This document shows, piece by piece, positions 19,923 through 20,086 of a stretch of DNA of 20,086 nucleotides (position 1 is the stretch's first letter; each line of letters opens with the position of its first letter). The DNA lies in the NCBI GenBank assembly GCA_035556515.1, contig DATMEO010000139.1, positions 1 through 20,086 of the forward strand, in the 5' to 3' direction. The position numbers and the translations under genes were made by a program. Source of the stretch: Gaiellasilicea sp035556515. GTDB lineage: Bacteria > Actinomycetota > Thermoleophilia > Gaiellales > Gaiellaceae. The notes below the pieces were generated by a model, which saw nothing but the letters and a program-made list of their open reading frames with translations, was not told where the DNA came from and ran no database searches.

Positions 19923-20086
19923 TCCGGCAGCACGTCGGCGAGGCCCATGAAGGCGACGAGCTCGCGCAGCTCGGTGGACGCGTGGCGGAGCCGCACCTGG
20001 CAGCCCTGCCGCCTGGCCGCGAGCTGAAGCCTGCAGAGCGCGTCGACGGTGACGGCGTCGACGTCGACGGTGCGGACGTCGCAGCG
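19919..20086 (-). CDS. STAS-domain protein, 5' truncated by window edge
   Basis: The visible 55 C-terminal residues (minus strand) read VRTVDVDAVTVDALCRLQLA, ARRQGCQVRLRHASTELREL, then VAFMGLADVLPD and TAG. The arrangement of a core strand, DAVTVDAL helix start, GCQVRLR strand and ELVAFMGLADVL helix is the second half of a STAS domain as in anti-anti-sigma factors (SpoIIAA-like) and STAS regulators. The phosphorylatable serine of SpoIIAA proteins, usually in the D-S-S/T-G motif, corresponds to VDVDAVTVDA here, in which no Ser is seen; that would mean no control by phosphorylation, but alignment is uncertain. The gene runs off the right edge. Stop codons overlap tail-to-tail with the ECF sigma factor gene, though convergent. 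Confidence 0.75.
   Translation of the reverse strand, partial: RCDVRTVDVDAVTVDALCRLQLAARRQGCQVRLRHASTELRELVAFMGLADVLPD

Noticed and set aside
1..20086. CRISPR arrays, tRNA or rRNA genes, integrases and transposases
   Set aside because: I found no regularly spaced repeats, tRNA-like cloverleaf, rRNA sequence or mobile-element protein motif anywhere in the window.

Overview
The window is GC-rich (about 70% by eye) bacterial chromosome with strongly G/C-ending codons, many GTG starts and many 1-8 nt gene overlaps. The mix of genes (a LAL-type LuxR regulator, an LtrA membrane protein, a secreted protein built from pilin-like domains, an ECF sigma factor with a SnoaL-like tail, a STAS protein) fits Actinomycetota, most likely a soil lineage near Thermoleophilia (Gaiellales/Solirubrobacterales). 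That placement is inferred from style, not from a marker-gene tree. I see no rRNA, tRNA, CRISPR, phage or transposase gene.

Layout. 1-716: 3' part of a PD40/TolB-like beta-propeller gene whose left end is a scrambled partial duplication. 751-1905: LtrA-family membrane protein. 1966-2589: secreted protein with two pilin-like domains. 2589-2753: a 165-bp near-palindromic element between convergent genes. 2752-4143 (-): FAD-linked oxidoreductase, divergent from a PadR repressor (4207-4764), with a promoter and twin operators between them. 4798-7578: 926-aa LAL regulator. 7578-7860: two short, doubtful ORFs, one perhaps an alpha/beta-hydrolase remnant.

7870-12743 (+) is one tightly packed transcription unit: GST, citryl-CoA lyase-like protein, phenylacetate-CoA-ligase-like enzyme, MetE-C-domain-like enzyme, GT4 glycosyltransferase and a 38-aa basic protein. 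It meets tail-to-tail a second tightly packed unit on the minus strand (16658 down to 12755): an IF-1-like protein, a degenerate cold-shock-domain protein, a 71-aa unknown, a GT4 fused to a probable alpha/alpha-toroid domain, and a GH130 phosphorylase/hydrolase. The two GT4s and GH130 suggest mannoside or related glycan metabolism. The link to two OB-fold translation/RNA-binding proteins is the most unusual feature here.

16946-18911 (+): a 12-codon leader ORF overlapping, by ATGA, a membrane-anchored alpha/beta hydrolase, which in turn overlaps by ATGA a multi-pass membrane protein. 18969-19922 (+): SigG/SigX5-type ECF sigma factor, convergent with and overlapping the stop of a STAS-domain gene (- strand) that runs off the right edge.
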